64,000 nucleotides of DNA from Pseudomonadota bacterium (GTDB lineage: Bacteria > Pseudomonadota > Gammaproteobacteria > Xanthomonadales > Xanthomonadaceae): contig JAKACT010000006.1 in assembly GCA_021821195.1 (NCBI GenBank), forward strand, positions 95,039 through 159,038, written 5' to 3'. Positions within the stretch are counted from its first letter, which is position 1, and each line of letters opens with the position of its first letter. Positions 1 to 10,694 of this stretch are shown piece after piece. The notes beneath the pieces are model-generated. The model was not told the origin of the DNA. It saw nothing but the letters and a program-made list of their open reading frames with translations, and made no database searches. The position numbers and the translations under genes are program-made.

Positions 1-1887
1 CACCAGCCGGTTGCCGGGAATGCGGAAGAACGTCGTCGCCGGGGCGGCGTTGCGGTGCAGGAAGGCGAACAGCTTGTCGCGCCAGACCGGCATGCCGCGG
101 CGGCGGGCTGCGACGATGCTTTCGCGGCTGACGAAATAGGTGGTGTCCATCGGGTTGAAGACCAAGTCGCACTGGTCGCAGCTGCGCATCAGCGCCAGCG
201 GCACGTCCGGCGTCTCCATGAAGCCGTAGCGGATGATCACCCGGTGGAAATCGTCGCCGGCGATGGGCTCGATCTTCATCCGCTTCTCCTGCGGCGCGTA
301 CGGCACGGCCAGTGTTTCCACGGTCAGGAACACGTTGCGCTCGTGCAGCACCTTGTTGTGCTTGAGGTTGTGCAGCAGCGCGTGCGGCACCACGTCCGGG
401 CTTGCGGTCAGGAACACGGCAGTGCCCGGCACCCGCACCGGCGGCGCCAGCATCAGGCCCGGCAGGAAGGTGTCCAGCCGGATGCCCTCCTTGTGGATCT
501 CGGCGTTGAGCAGCTCGCGGCCGCGCCGCCAGGTGCGCATCACGGTGAACAGCACGATGCCCAGCACCACCGGGAACCACGCGCCTTGCAGCAGCTTGGC
601 GCCGTTGGCGGCCACGAAGGCCACGTCCACCACCAGGAAACCCAGGCACAGCGCCACGATCCAGTGCCGCGCGCGCGGCCACAGCATGCGCGCCACCAGC
701 GCCAGCAGCAGGGTGTCGATCAGCATCGTCGCCGATACCGAGATGCCGTAGGCCACCGCCAGGTTGGACGAGCTGCGGAACGCCAGCACCAGCCCGAACA
801 CCAGCAATGCCAGGCCCCAGTTGATGCCGGGGATGTAGATCTGGCCGATGGTGTCGTGCGAGGTGTGCTTGATCCGCATGCGCGGGATGTAACCCAGCTG
901 CATTGCCTGCCGCGACACCGAGAACGCGCCGGTGATGACCGACTGCGAGGCGATCACCGCGGCCATCGTCGCCAGCACGATCATCGGATACAACGCCCAC
1001 TCCGGCACCGCCTCGTAGAAGGGGTTGGATACCGCGCCGGGCCGCTGCAGCACCACCGCGCCCTGACCGAGGTAGTTCAGCATCAGGCAGGGCAGCACGA
1101 AGAAGTACCAGCCATGGCGGATCGGCGGCGCACCGAAATGGCCCATGTCGGCGTACAGCGCCTCGCCGCCGGTGACCGCCAGCACCACCGCGCCGAGGAT
1201 GAACACGCCGTGCCAGCCGTGCTCGACGAAGAAGCGCGCGCCCCACCACGGGTTGAACGCCTTCAGCACCTCGGGGGCGGCCACCACGTTCCAGACGCCG
1301 ATCGCCGCCAGCGCCAGGAACCACAGCACCATCACCGGGCCGAACACCTTGCCCACGCGCTCGGTGCCGAAGCGCTGCGCGGCAAACAGCCCCGCCAGCA
1401 CCACCAGCGCGATCGGCACCACGAACCGCCCCAGCCCGGGCGCCGCCACCTCCAGCCCTTCCACGGCGCCCATCACCGTGATGGCGGGCGTGATGACGCC
1501 GTCGCCAAAGAACAGCGACGCACCGAAGATGCCGAGGATGCCGACCACGTAGGCCGAGCGCGAACCCTTGCGCAGGGTGCGCTGGGCCAGCGCCATCAGC
1601 GCCATGATCCCGCCCTCGCCGTCGTTGTCGGCACGCATGATGATGGTCACGTACTTCAGCGTGACCACGATGTTCAGCGCCCAGAACGCCAGCGACAGCA
1701 CGCCCAGCACGGTGTCGTGGTCGTTGCGCAGGCCGTAGTGCGGCGAGAACGCCTCCTTCAGCGTATACAGCGGGCTGGTGCCGATGTCGCCGAAGACGAC
1801 GCCGATGGCACCCACCACCAGCGCCAGCCCCGCGGCCTTGCCAGGGTGGACGCCATGCGCAGGCGACGTCGGTGCGGGTGTGCTCAT
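1..1887 (-). CDS. kup: Kup potassium uptake permease (3' end cut by window)
   Basis: The minus-strand frame from the ATG at 1885-1887 stays open to base 1 (629 codons). It starts MSTPAPTSP and soon reads [15 protein letters not shown], the hallmark of the KUP/HAK/KT K+/H+ symporters, followed by many hydrophobic segments and a hydrophilic cytoplasmic C-terminal domain. The last visible residues read [11 protein letters not shown], close to the usual Kup C-terminus, so probably fewer than ten residues lie outside the window. It would import K+ across the inner membrane. It follows ruvA by 37 bp on the same strand and may be co-transcribed with it. Family assignment is firm. Confidence 0.95.
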   Translation of the reverse strand, partial: MSTPAPTSPAHGVHPGKAAGLALVVGAIGVVFGDIGTSPLYTLKEAFSPHYGLRNDHDTVLGVLSLAFWALNIVVTLKYVTIIMRADNDGEGGIMALMALAQRTLRKGSRSAYVVGILGIFGASLFFGDGVITPAITVMGAVEGLEVAAPGLGRFVVPIALVVLAGLFAAQRFGTERVGKVFGPVMVLWFLALAAIGVWNVVAAPEVLKAFNPWWGARFFVEHGWHGVFILGAVVLAVTGGEALYADMGHFGAPPIRHGWYFFVLPCLMLNYLGQGAVVLQRPGAVSNPFYEAVPEWALYPMIVLATMAAVIASQSVITGAFSVSRQAMQLGYIPRMRIKHTSHDTIGQIYIPGINWGLALLVFGLVLAFRSSSNLAVAYGISVSATMLIDTLLLALVARMLWPRARHWIVALCLGFLVVDVAFVAANGAKLLQGAWFPVVLGIVLFTVMRTWRRGRELLNAEIHKEGIRLDTFLPGLMLAPPVRVPGTAVFLTASPDVVPHALLHNLKHNKVLHERNVFLTVETLAVPYAPQEKRMKIEPIAGDDFHRVIIRYGFMETPDVPLALMRSCDQCDLVFNPMDTTYFVSRESIVAARRRGMPVWRDKLFAFLHRNAAPATTFFRIPGNRLV

Positions 1888-1924
1888 GGATGCTCGTAGT
1901 GGAAGACGTTGTCGGCGCAGGCGC

Positions 1925-2512
1925 TCAGCGCAGCGCCGACTGCAGCGCCTTGCGGATGATGATTTCGGCGGCGTCGCCGTCGGCCGCGGCCTTCTTCGCC
2001 ATGCGTTCCGCTTCGGCCGGCTTGTAGCCCAGCGCCTGCAGCGCGGTGATGGCCTCGGACAGCGGATCTCCCGGCAGCCCGGTGCTGGCCGCGACCGGGC
2101 CGCCGGCCAGGTCGGCCGCGCGGTCGCGCAGTTCCACCACCATGCGCTCGGCGGTCTTCTTGCCGATGCCGGGGATGCGCGTCAACGCGGTCACGTCGGA
2201 GGTCTGCACCAGCCGCGCGAACTCGTCCACCGACACGCCGGACAGCACCGCCAGCGCGATCTTCGCGCCGATGCCGGAGACCTTCTGCACGTCGCGGAAC
2301 AGCCGGCGCTCGGCTTCGCGCAGGAAGCCGTACAGCGAGACGCTGTCTTCCCTCGTAGCGTAGTGGGTGAACAGGAACACCTCGCGGCCCACGTCCGGCA
2401 GGTCGTAGAAGGTGCTCATCGGCGCTTCCAGCTCGTAGCCGACGCCGTGCACATCCACCACCAGCCACGGCGGCGCCTTGTGGATGAGGATGCCTTTCAG
2501 TCGCCCGATCAT
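1925..2512 (-). CDS. ruvA: Holliday junction branch migration protein RuvA
   Basis: 195 aa, normal RuvA length. RuvA tetramers bind the four-way Holliday junction and load the RuvB motor. Visible features are the N-terminal OB fold beginning [12 protein letters not shown], two helix-hairpin-helix motifs ([15 protein letters not shown] and [18 protein letters not shown]), and a C-terminal domain after a flexible linker that would contact RuvB. Its ATG overlaps the ruvC stop by 4 bp (ATGA), so the two are translationally coupled. ruvB is not in the window; it may lie beyond kup past the left edge (inference). Confidence 0.97.
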   Translation of the reverse strand: MIGRLKGILIHKAPPWLVVDVHGVGYELEAPMSTFYDLPDVGREVFLFTHYATREDSVSLYGFLREAERRLFRDVQKVSGIGAKIALAVLSGVSVDEFARLVQTSDVTALTRIPGIGKKTAERMVVELRDRAADLAGGPVAASTGLPGDPLSEAITALQALGYKPAEAERMAKKAAADGDAAEIIIRKALQSALR

Positions 2513-3084
2513 CGCCTTCCCCTGCCCTTGCGGCCCCAGGCCGCGCGTGCGTCGACGCCCAGCCGGTTGGCGCTGGCGCGCACGTGGGCGTGGGTGATCG
2601 CCACCGCCAGCGCGTCGGCGGCATCGGCCTGCAATTTCCCGGTCAGGCCCAGCATCACCGCCACCATGTGCTGCACCTGCTTCTTATCGGCCCCGCCACT
2701 GCCCACCAGCCCCAGCTTGATTTCCTTGGCGGCGTATTCGCTCACCGGCAGGTCCCGCGCCACGCAGGCGGCGATCGCCGCGCCGCGCGCCTGCCCCAGC
2801 TTGAGCGCGCTCATCGCGTTGTTGGACAGGAACACCTGCTCCACCCCGACCTCGTCCGGCCGGTACTGCTCGATCAGCGCCCACAGTCCGTCCAGCAACT
2901 TGCGCAGGCGCAGCGGGAAGGATTCGGCGTCCAGCAGTACCAGCGGCTGGTGGTGGACGTGCGTTACTTTGCCGTCGGGCGCGACATCGATGATGCCGAC
3001 GCCGGTGCGCTGGGAACCGGGGTCGATCCCCAGCACCCTGACCGTCGCCGCGCGCGCACCACCGGATTGCAGATCAGGGACCAT
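2509..3084 (-). CDS. ruvC: Crossover junction endodeoxyribonuclease RuvC
   Basis: Holliday junction resolvase. The catalytic acidic residues of the RNase H-like fold are visible: Asp in [12 protein letters not shown], Glu in [11 protein letters not shown] and the C-terminal [12 protein letters not shown]. 191 aa from the ATG at 3084, slightly longer than the usual 165-175. The first 16 residues ([16 protein letters not shown]) are unlike the family, and a GTG codon at 3036 directly before LGIDPGS could be the true start. It lies 24 bp after yebC in the order yebC-ruvC-ruvA, typical of gammaproteobacteria. Confidence 0.95.
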   Translation of the reverse strand: MVPDLQSGGARAATVRVLGIDPGSQRTGVGIIDVAPDGKVTHVHHQPLVLLDAESFPLRLRKLLDGLWALIEQYRPDEVGVEQVFLSNNAMSALKLGQARGAAIAACVARDLPVSEYAAKEIKLGLVGSGGADKKQVQHMVAVMLGLTGKLQADAADALAVAITHAHVRASANRLGVDARAAWGRKGRGRR

Positions 3085-3108
3085 CGGGCGGCGCAGCGTC
3101 AGGCGGAC

Positions 3109-3828
3109 TCAGCCGAGGCCGGCCGCGTTGGAATAGACGTCCTGCACATCGTCCATGTCTTCCAGCCAGCGCAGCAGCTTCTGCACCTGTTCGGCGGTTT
3201 CGCCCTCCACCGCGGTGTCGTTGTCGGCGCGCATGGTGACTTCGGCGAAGCCCGGGGCCAGCCCGGCCGCTTCCATCGCCGCCTTCACCCCGGCAAAGGC
3301 CTCGGGCGAGGTCAGCACGTCGATGGCGCCGTCTTCCGGGTACACCACCACGTCGTCGGCACCGGCTTCGATGGCGGCTTCGGTGATCGCGTCCTCGTTC
3401 GCACCGGCGTCGTAGCTGAGCACGCCGACCTTGTGGAACATGAAGGACACCGATCCCTCGGTGCCGAGGTTGCCGCCGAACTTGCCGAAGGCGTGGCGGA
3501 CGTCGGCCACGGTGCGCACGCGGTTGTCGGTCAGGCAGTCGACGATCACCGCCACCCCGCCCGCGCCGTAACCCTCGTAGCGGATCTCTTCGTAGACCAC
3601 GCCTTCCAGCTCGCCGGTGGCCTTCTTGATGGCGCGCTCGATGACGTCCTTGGTCATGTTGACCGCAAGGCCCTTGTCGATCGCCGAACGCAGCCGCGGA
3701 TTGCCGTGCGGGTCGCCGCCGCCGGCGCGCGCCGCCACCGAAATCTCGCGGATCACCTTGGTGAAGATCTTGCCGCGCTGCGCGTCCTGCGCGTTCTTGC
3801 GGGCTTCGATGGAGGGGCCACGTCCCAT
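3109..3828 (-). CDS. yebC: YebC/PmpR family protein
   Basis: 239 aa, full length for the YebC/TACO1 family, which has been linked both to transcriptional regulation and to translation through difficult codons. The protein starts [19 protein letters not shown], the form seen in Xanthomonadaceae, and continues with [25 protein letters not shown] and the conserved C-terminal three-domain layout. It is the first gene of the yebC-ruvC-ruvA unit and has a TATAAT hexamer upstream at 3861-3866. Its exact molecular role here cannot be told from sequence. Confidence 0.93.
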   Translation of the reverse strand: MGRGPSIEARKNAQDAQRGKIFTKVIREISVAARAGGGDPHGNPRLRSAIDKGLAVNMTKDVIERAIKKATGELEGVVYEEIRYEGYGAGGVAVIVDCLTDNRVRTVADVRHAFGKFGGNLGTEGSVSFMFHKVGVLSYDAGANEDAITEAAIEAGADDVVVYPEDGAIDVLTSPEAFAGVKAAMEAAGLAPGFAEVTMRADNDTAVEGETAEQVQKLLRWLEDMDDVQDVYSNAAGLG

Positions 3829-3860
3829 GACAATATCCGGCCGGAAATGCGAAGCGGCGG

Positions 3861-3866
3861 ATTATA
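3861..3866 (-). promoter_or_regulatory. -10 hexamer upstream of yebC-ruvCA
   Basis: The minus strand reads TATAAT, a perfect sigma-70 -10 box, ending 32 bp before the yebC ATG. No good -35 hexamer is visible 16-18 bp upstream, where the sequence is GC-rich, so this is a partial promoter call. Confidence 0.45.
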
Positions 3867-3955
3867 CGGCGGCTGGCCCGACTGCGCGCTCGAATCTCAG
3901 GCGCCGCTTAACATGGCTCGTCGTACCGTGCCGCACACCCCACCCCGGATTCCGC

Positions 3956-5095
3956 ATGGCCGACCGTTACCGATCCGTTCTCGCCCTCCTGCGCCGCGGC
4001 CTGCTGTTGGGCTGCCTGGCGGCGACCACCACCGCCTGCGCCGCCAGCGGGCCGGCGCCTGCAGCGGCCGCGGGGGACGGACCCTATGTTTTCCACGCGC
4101 CGGGAAATCGCCTGGATGCGCTGTGGGTGTGCAGGGGCAAGGTGGTGCGGCGCAGCCTGCCCGCGCGCGACGGCACGCTGATCCGGCCGCGCTGCGGTTA
4201 TCCGCATGCGCTGGCGATCCCGGCGCGCATCGCCGCCGGCGAAACGCCGCTGCCGGCCGATGCCCGCATCATCGCGGTCTCCGACATACACGGCCAGTAC
4301 GCGCTGCTGGTGCGGTTGCTGCGCGCCAACGGCGTGATCGACGGGCAGGACCGCTGGAACGCCGGGCGCGACCACCTGGTGGTGGCCGGCGACGTGTTCG
4401 ACCGCGGCGAGGACGTGATCGAAACGCTGTGGCTGCTGTTCCAGCTGCAGCAGCAGGCGCGCGCTGCCGGCGGCGCCGTGCATTTCCTGCTGGGTAACCA
4501 CGAAACCATGGCGCTGTACGGCAGCACCCATTACGTGCACACGGCGCTGATCGACAATGCCCATCGGCTGGGCCGCAAGTACGACGCTCTGTTCGCCGCC
4601 GACTCGGTGCTCGGGCAGTGGCTGCGCACGCGGCCGGTGCTGCTGCGGCTCGGCGACACGCTGTTCGTGCACGGCGGCATCTCCCCGGCCAACCTGGAAC
4701 TCGCGGTCGCCGCGGCCGCGACCAATGCGGCCTACCAGCACAGCCTCGGCACCCCACGCAAGCAGGTCGAGGCCGATCCCGCGCTCGCGCCGCTGTACGA
4801 CCACAAGACCAGCCCGATCTGGTACCGCGGCTATTTCGACGGCCAGCTGGACACGCCTGCGGTGCGGGCGCTGGCGGCGAAGCTGGGCGTTGCGCGGATC
4901 GTCGTCGGCCACACCACGGTCGGCGAAGTGGCCAGCTTCCACGACGGCCGGGTGATCGCCATCGACGGCGGCCTCAAGCGCGGCACCAGCGGGCAACTGC
5001 TGTTCATCGAGGGCGACCGGCTCAGCCGCGGCCTGCTGGACGGCCGCCGGGAAGCACTGCCGGCGCTGCAGGAAGTCCCGCGCGACCACGACTGA
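3956..5095 (+). CDS. Exported PPP-type metallophosphoesterase
   Basis: 379 aa from the ATG at 3956. The calcineurin/PPP-type metal-binding motifs occur in order: SDIHGQYALL (DxH), GDVFDRGEDV (GDxxDRG), LLGNHETM (GNHE), VHGGIS and VVGHTTVG. The N-terminus (MADRYRSVLALLRRGLLLGCLAATTTACAAS) is a signal peptide with possible lipobox cysteines, so the enzyme is probably periplasmic or membrane-anchored. It would hydrolyse phosphomonoesters or phosphoproteins; substrate unknown. It is divergent from yebC. Other in-frame starts upstream lie inside yebC and would place the signal peptide internally, so they were not used. Confidence 0.88.
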   Translation: MADRYRSVLALLRRGLLLGCLAATTTACAASGPAPAAAAGDGPYVFHAPGNRLDALWVCRGKVVRRSLPARDGTLIRPRCGYPHALAIPARIAAGETPLPADARIIAVSDIHGQYALLVRLLRANGVIDGQDRWNAGRDHLVVAGDVFDRGEDVIETLWLLFQLQQQARAAGGAVHFLLGNHETMALYGSTHYVHTALIDNAHRLGRKYDALFAADSVLGQWLRTRPVLLRLGDTLFVHGGISPANLELAVAAAATNAAYQHSLGTPRKQVEADPALAPLYDHKTSPIWYRGYFDGQLDTPAVRALAAKLGVARIVVGHTTVGEVASFHDGRVIAIDGGLKRGTSGQLLFIEGDRLSRGLLDGRREALPALQEVPRDHD

Positions 5096-5138
5096 GCTTT
5101 CCCGCCGGGTCCGCATCGCCGGCCCGGCGATGACCGGA

Positions 5139-5659
5139 TCAGGCGCGGGCCGGGCGCCGGTACATGAACTCGCGGTCGCGCTGCGCGCCCACGATGAATT
5201 CGTATTCGCCGGCGAAGGCGAAGCCATGGCGCGCGTAGAAGCGCTGCGCGCCGAGGTTCTCCGACCACACGCTGATCCACAGCGTGCGCGGGCCAGCGCG
5301 CAGCAGCCACGCCATCGCCGCATCCATCAGCGCGCGGCCAATGCCGCTGTTCTGGGCATCGGCACGCAGGTACAGGCGCTTCAACTCGCCGTCTTCGGGC
5401 CGGGCATCGGCATGCGGCAGCCCGCACGGGCCGGCCTGCGCGTAACCGATGGCGTGGCCGGTTGCGTCCTCGGCGATCCACAGCGCATAGCGGGGATCCG
5501 CCAGCGTGTTCGCATACGCTTCGACGCTGTGGCTTTCGTCGAGGAAGGCGTGCAGGTCTTCCGGCGTGTAGAGATGCCCGAAGGTCTCGACGAAGGTCGC
5601 CGTGCCCAGTTCCGCCAGCACGGCGGCGTCGGCTGGCGTGGCGCGGCGGATCGTGGTGC

Positions 5660-5663
<4 letters not shown>
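5139..5663 (-). CDS. GNAT family N-acetyltransferase
   Basis: 174 aa from a GTG whose last bases overlap the aspS stop (GTGA at 5660-5663), which indicates coupling and fixes the start. The GNAT fold is recognisable: [14 protein letters not shown] at the start, [23 protein letters not shown] (motif A, with a Q/NSGIGRAL acetyl-CoA pyrophosphate loop) and the C-terminal [16 protein letters not shown] (motif B, ending in the usual FY-x-x-GF). The acceptor substrate cannot be predicted. It is the last gene of an apparent aspS-GNAT unit. Confidence 0.85.
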
Positions 5664-7420
<1,757 letters not shown>

Positions 7421-7701
7421 GGGAACTCCGGGGACGCGGGGTGCGCCGCTACAGGCGGGCGCAGAGCCGGGCATTTTAGCCGATGGCCGGGATCGGCAAG
7501 GCGGAATGGCGCGGACGAGGCAGCGGGCGGGCATCCGGCGGCGGGACTGGAGCGGCCGCGCAAGTCACGACCCGATATCCGCTTGGTTGCGCGGCCGCCC
7601 CTGCCCCGCTGGGGAGGATTGGGCGGCTGGCGGGGCGGGCAATCATGCGCTTCATGCCGTCTCCGCCTACGCGAGTGGCGGGGGATCTCCGGCGGGATCG
7701 C

Positions 7702-7980
7702 TCACGGCTTGCTTTCCGCCGCCGGCTTGGCCGCCTCGGGCTTGCTGTCCGCCGGCTTTGCGGCGTCACCGGCCAGGTTGCGCTTCTTGTCGCCGTCCTT
7801 CTTGAAATCGGTTTCGTACCAGCCGCCGCCGGCCAGCCGGAACTGCGGGGCGGTCAGCTGCCGGTGCACCTGTCCTTCCGCGCCGCAGGATGGACAGGCG
7901 GCGGGATCGGCATCGGACAACTTCTGCAGCTTGTCGAAGTGATGGCCACAGGCGGCGCAGGCGAAGGCGTAGATCGGCAT
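7702..7980 (-). CDS. FmdB-type zinc ribbon protein
   Basis: 92 aa starting MPIYAFACAACGHHFDKLQKL, with two CxxC knuckles (CAAC and CPSC) forming the putative regulatory FmdB zinc ribbon, then an Ala/Lys/Pro-rich low-complexity tail (AAKPADSKPEAAKPAAESKP). Genes of this family often precede aspS in gammaproteobacteria, as here, across a 281 bp gap. That gap (7421-7701) is GC-rich; I see no gene or clear terminator in it. Function unknown; small zinc-binding protein. Confidence 0.85.
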   Translation of the reverse strand: MPIYAFACAACGHHFDKLQKLSDADPAACPSCGAEGQVHRQLTAPQFRLAGGGWYETDFKKDGDKKRNLAGDAAKPADSKPEAAKPAAESKP

Positions 7981-8063
7981 GGCGATGGAAGGCGGGGAAT
8001 GACGGAGGCAAATTGGGGGCGGATGCGGCGGATTCAACGCGCGCCGATGACGCAAGGACGGCC

Positions 8064-8669
8064 TCAGTCGCCCCACGGCGCTGGCGGCAGCGGCACCGGC
8101 GCGGTGAGGTCGAACTCGACCTGGAACAGGCGCCCGCCCGGTCGGCGCAACTCGTACAGGAAGCGCCTGCCCGGCTCGATTTCCATTGCCCAGGCGTTCC
8201 GTAGCGAGGCACCCAGGCCTTCGCGCTCGAACATCGCGCGGGATTCGGCGTCCACCGGGAAGACCTGCCGCAGCGGCGTGCCGGCGTCGGCCGTGTCGCC
8301 GCCATACAGCGTCACCGCATCCGGGCTGCCGTCGGCATGGCGGTGGTCGTGCTTCAAGCGCAGCCCGTCGGCGCTGCGGGCCAGCACCCAGGTGCGCGAA
8401 TGGTCGTCGCCGACGTGGAAGGGAATGCGCAGCCCCTGCGCCGGCGCATCGCAGCCGCGCACGTGCATCACCAGCGCCTTGCCTTCGAACGCATCCGGCG
8501 TGGCCGGGCGCGGCTCGTTGGCGACGATGCGCCCGGCGAAAGCCTGCCCGCAGTGGCCGGCAATGGCCGCGAGGAAGGCATCGGCGGGCGCCTGCCCGGC
8601 GGACGCAGCGAGCGGGCTACAGGCCGTCGCGACGGCCAATGCGCATAGCAGCGCCGGATGGAATCCCAT
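8064..8669 (-). CDS. Uncharacterised lipoprotein
   Basis: 201 aa. The N-terminus (MGFHPALLCALAVATACSPLAASAG) is a lipoprotein-type signal peptide with a plausible lipobox (ATAC). The mature part carries HVRGCDAPAQGLRIPFHVGDD, HDHRHADGSPDAVTLYGG and FEREGLGASLRNAWAMEIEPG, a soluble mixed alpha/beta sequence I cannot place in a named family. The start is the ATG at 8669, 23 bp after the ABC-F stop, so it probably shares that transcript. Codon usage is like its neighbours. Function unknown. Confidence 0.75.
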   Translation of the reverse strand: MGFHPALLCALAVATACSPLAASAGQAPADAFLAAIAGHCGQAFAGRIVANEPRPATPDAFEGKALVMHVRGCDAPAQGLRIPFHVGDDHSRTWVLARSADGLRLKHDHRHADGSPDAVTLYGGDTADAGTPLRQVFPVDAESRAMFEREGLGASLRNAWAMEIEPGRRFLYELRRPGGRLFQVEFDLTAPVPLPPAPWGD

Positions 8670-8692
8670 GCCTATCCCCTTGCAGTCCTGGA

Positions 8693-10549
8693 CTAGCCGT
8701 ACAGTACCAACAGCTCGGCCTCGGCCTCGGCCAGCTCCGCGCGCAGCTGCATCTGCTGGCGGCCGATGTCGGCCACCCTGCTGGCGTCGGCATACACCGC
8801 GGGATCGGCCATTTGCACATCGCATTCGGCCAGCTTCCCTTCCAGCCGCGCCACCCGCTCCTCGGCCTTCTGCAGCTTGTGCGGATTGACCTTCGCCGCC
8901 GGCTTCTTCGGCTCGGGCGGCGGCGCAGGCAGGGCCGGCTCCGCCTTGGGCGCGGGGGTCTTCGGGTTGTCGCTGCCCGGGCGCGAACGCAGCCACGCCG
9001 CGTATTCGTCGAGATCGCCATCGAACGGCTCGACCTTGCCGCCCGCCACGCGCCAGTATTCGTCGCAGACCAAGCCGATCAGGTGACGGTCGTGGCTGAC
9101 CATCACGATGGCGCCATCGAAGTCCGACAGCGCCTCGGCCAGCGCCTCGCGCATGTCGAGATCGAGGTGGTTGGTGGGCTCGTCCAGCAGCAGCACGTTG
9201 GGCCGGCGGTAGGCGATCAGCGCCAGCGCCAGCCGCGCTTTCTCGCCGCCGCTGAAAGTGTCGATCACTTCGAAGGCGCGGTCGCCGGGGAAATTCCACC
9301 GCCCCAGGAAGTCGCGCAGCACCTGGTTGGGCGCGTCCGCATCCAGCTTGCGCAGGTGGTCCAGCGGCGTGGTGCCGAACACCAGCGACTCCACCGTGTG
9401 CTGGGCGAAATAGCCGATGCGCAGGTCCGGGTGCGCCTTGCGCTCGCCGGACATCGGCGCCAGCTCGCCCACCAGCGTCTTCACCAGCGTGGACTTGCCG
9501 GCGCCGTTGGGGCCGAGCAGGCCGATGCGGTCGCCGGCCTCGAGGCCGAAGTTCGCATTCGACAGGATCTTCGCCCCCGCGCCGTAGCCGCAATCGGCGT
9601 CGTGCAGCGACAGCAGGGAATTGGGCAGCTTCAGCGGCTCGGGCAGGGTGATGTGCAGCGCGCGCTCGGCGCGCACCGCCTCGGTGCCGGCCAGCTTGGC
9701 CAGCCGCTTGACCCGCGACTGCGCCTGCTTCGCCTTGCTCGCCTTCGCCTTGAAGCGGTCGATGAAGCTCTGCAGGTGGGCGCGCTCGACCTGCTCCTTC
9801 TCGTGCGCGATCTGCTGCTGGCGCAGGTGCTCGGCGCGCTGGCGCTCGAAATCGGTGTAGTTGCCGACGTACAGCTTCGCCGTGCCGTCGTGCAGGTGCA
9901 GGATGTGGGTGGTGACGTTGTCGAGGAACTCGCGGTCGTGGCTGATGACCAGCAGGGTGCCGTCGTAGCGCTTCAGCCACTCTTCCAGCCAGACCACGGC
10001 GTCGAGGTCGAGGTGGTTGGTGGGTTCGTCCAGCAGCAGCAGGTCCGACGGCGTCATCAGCGCGCGCGCCACGTTCAGGCGCACCCGCCAGCCGCCGGAG
10101 AAATCGGACACCGGCTTCTCGTGCGTCTCCGCCGGGAAGCCGAGGCCATGCAGCAGCTTGCCGGCGCGGGCGGTGCCGTCGTAGCCGTTCACTTCCTCCA
10201 GCCGGTGGTGCGCCTCGGCCACCGCCTCCCAATCCTCGGCGGCGAAGGCATTGGCTTCCATCTGGATGGCCGCGTGCACGGCCTCGTCGCCCGACAGCAC
10301 GAAATCGATGGCCGGGTCCGGCAGGTGCGGGGTTTCCTGCGCCACCGAGGCCACGCGGGCCTTGCCGGGCAGGTCGAGGTCGCCCTTGTCGGGCTCGACC
10401 TCGCGCATGAGCGCGGCGAACAGGCTGGACTTGCCGGCGCCGTTGCGGCCAACCACGCCCACGCGCCAGCCAGCGTGCAGGGTCAGGTCGACGTTGGACA
10501 GGAGCAGGCGTTCGCCGCGCCGGAGGGCGAAATTGCGGAAGGAAATCAT
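8693..10549 (-). CDS. ABC-F family ATPase (YheS-like)
   Basis: 618 aa with two ABC cassettes and no membrane segments. Walker A motifs are GRNGAGKSS (about residue 34) and GPNGAGKST; signature motifs are DFSGGWRVRL and FSGGEKARLAL; both Walker B regions read LLLDEPTNHLDLD. The inter-domain linker is charged (SFIDRFKAKASKAKQAQSR), the P-site tRNA interaction motif of ABC-F translation factors. The C-terminal extension is Pro/Lys-rich, then coiled coil. It would act on the ribosome rather than in transport. It most resembles YheS; Uup is the main alternative. Confidence 0.9.
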   Translation of the reverse strand: MISFRNFALRRGERLLLSNVDLTLHAGWRVGVVGRNGAGKSSLFAALMREVEPDKGDLDLPGKARVASVAQETPHLPDPAIDFVLSGDEAVHAAIQMEANAFAAEDWEAVAEAHHRLEEVNGYDGTARAGKLLHGLGFPAETHEKPVSDFSGGWRVRLNVARALMTPSDLLLLDEPTNHLDLDAVVWLEEWLKRYDGTLLVISHDREFLDNVTTHILHLHDGTAKLYVGNYTDFERQRAEHLRQQQIAHEKEQVERAHLQSFIDRFKAKASKAKQAQSRVKRLAKLAGTEAVRAERALHITLPEPLKLPNSLLSLHDADCGYGAGAKILSNANFGLEAGDRIGLLGPNGAGKSTLVKTLVGELAPMSGERKAHPDLRIGYFAQHTVESLVFGTTPLDHLRKLDADAPNQVLRDFLGRWNFPGDRAFEVIDTFSGGEKARLALALIAYRRPNVLLLDEPTNHLDLDMREALAEALSDFDGAIVMVSHDRHLIGLVCDEYWRVAGGKVEPFDGDLDEYAAWLRSRPGSDNPKTPAPKAEPALPAPPPEPKKPAAKVNPHKLQKAEERVARLEGKLAECDVQMADPAVYADASRVADIGRQQMQLRAELAEAEAELLVLYG

Positions 10550-10598
10550 GGGGCGGCGAGTTTACGGGAAAGCCGGCGCGCGATCCGCCCCGGAAAAC

Positions 10599-10627
10599 AA
10601 CGTACGTTACTGCATATCTGCATGCAG
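10599..10627. promoter_or_regulatory. Two 10-bp palindromes upstream of the TonB receptor
   Basis: AACGTACGTT (10599-10608) and CTGCATGCAG (10618-10627) are each perfect 10-bp palindromes, one helical turn apart between their centres (about 19 bp), 68-96 bp before the receptor start. Such pairs often mark repressor or activator sites, but no regulator is identified and chance is possible. Confidence 0.3.
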
Positions 10628-10694
10628 GGGATGTGTTTGCAGGGCAGTTAAGCCAGTGTTAAACAGTGTTGGAAACCACAGAACGGAGATGGCC

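Noticed and set aside
7421..7701. Small gene between fmdB and aspS (a DUF502 gene is often found there)
   Set aside because: No DUF502-like hydrophobic sequence or good start codon; the interval appears non-coding.
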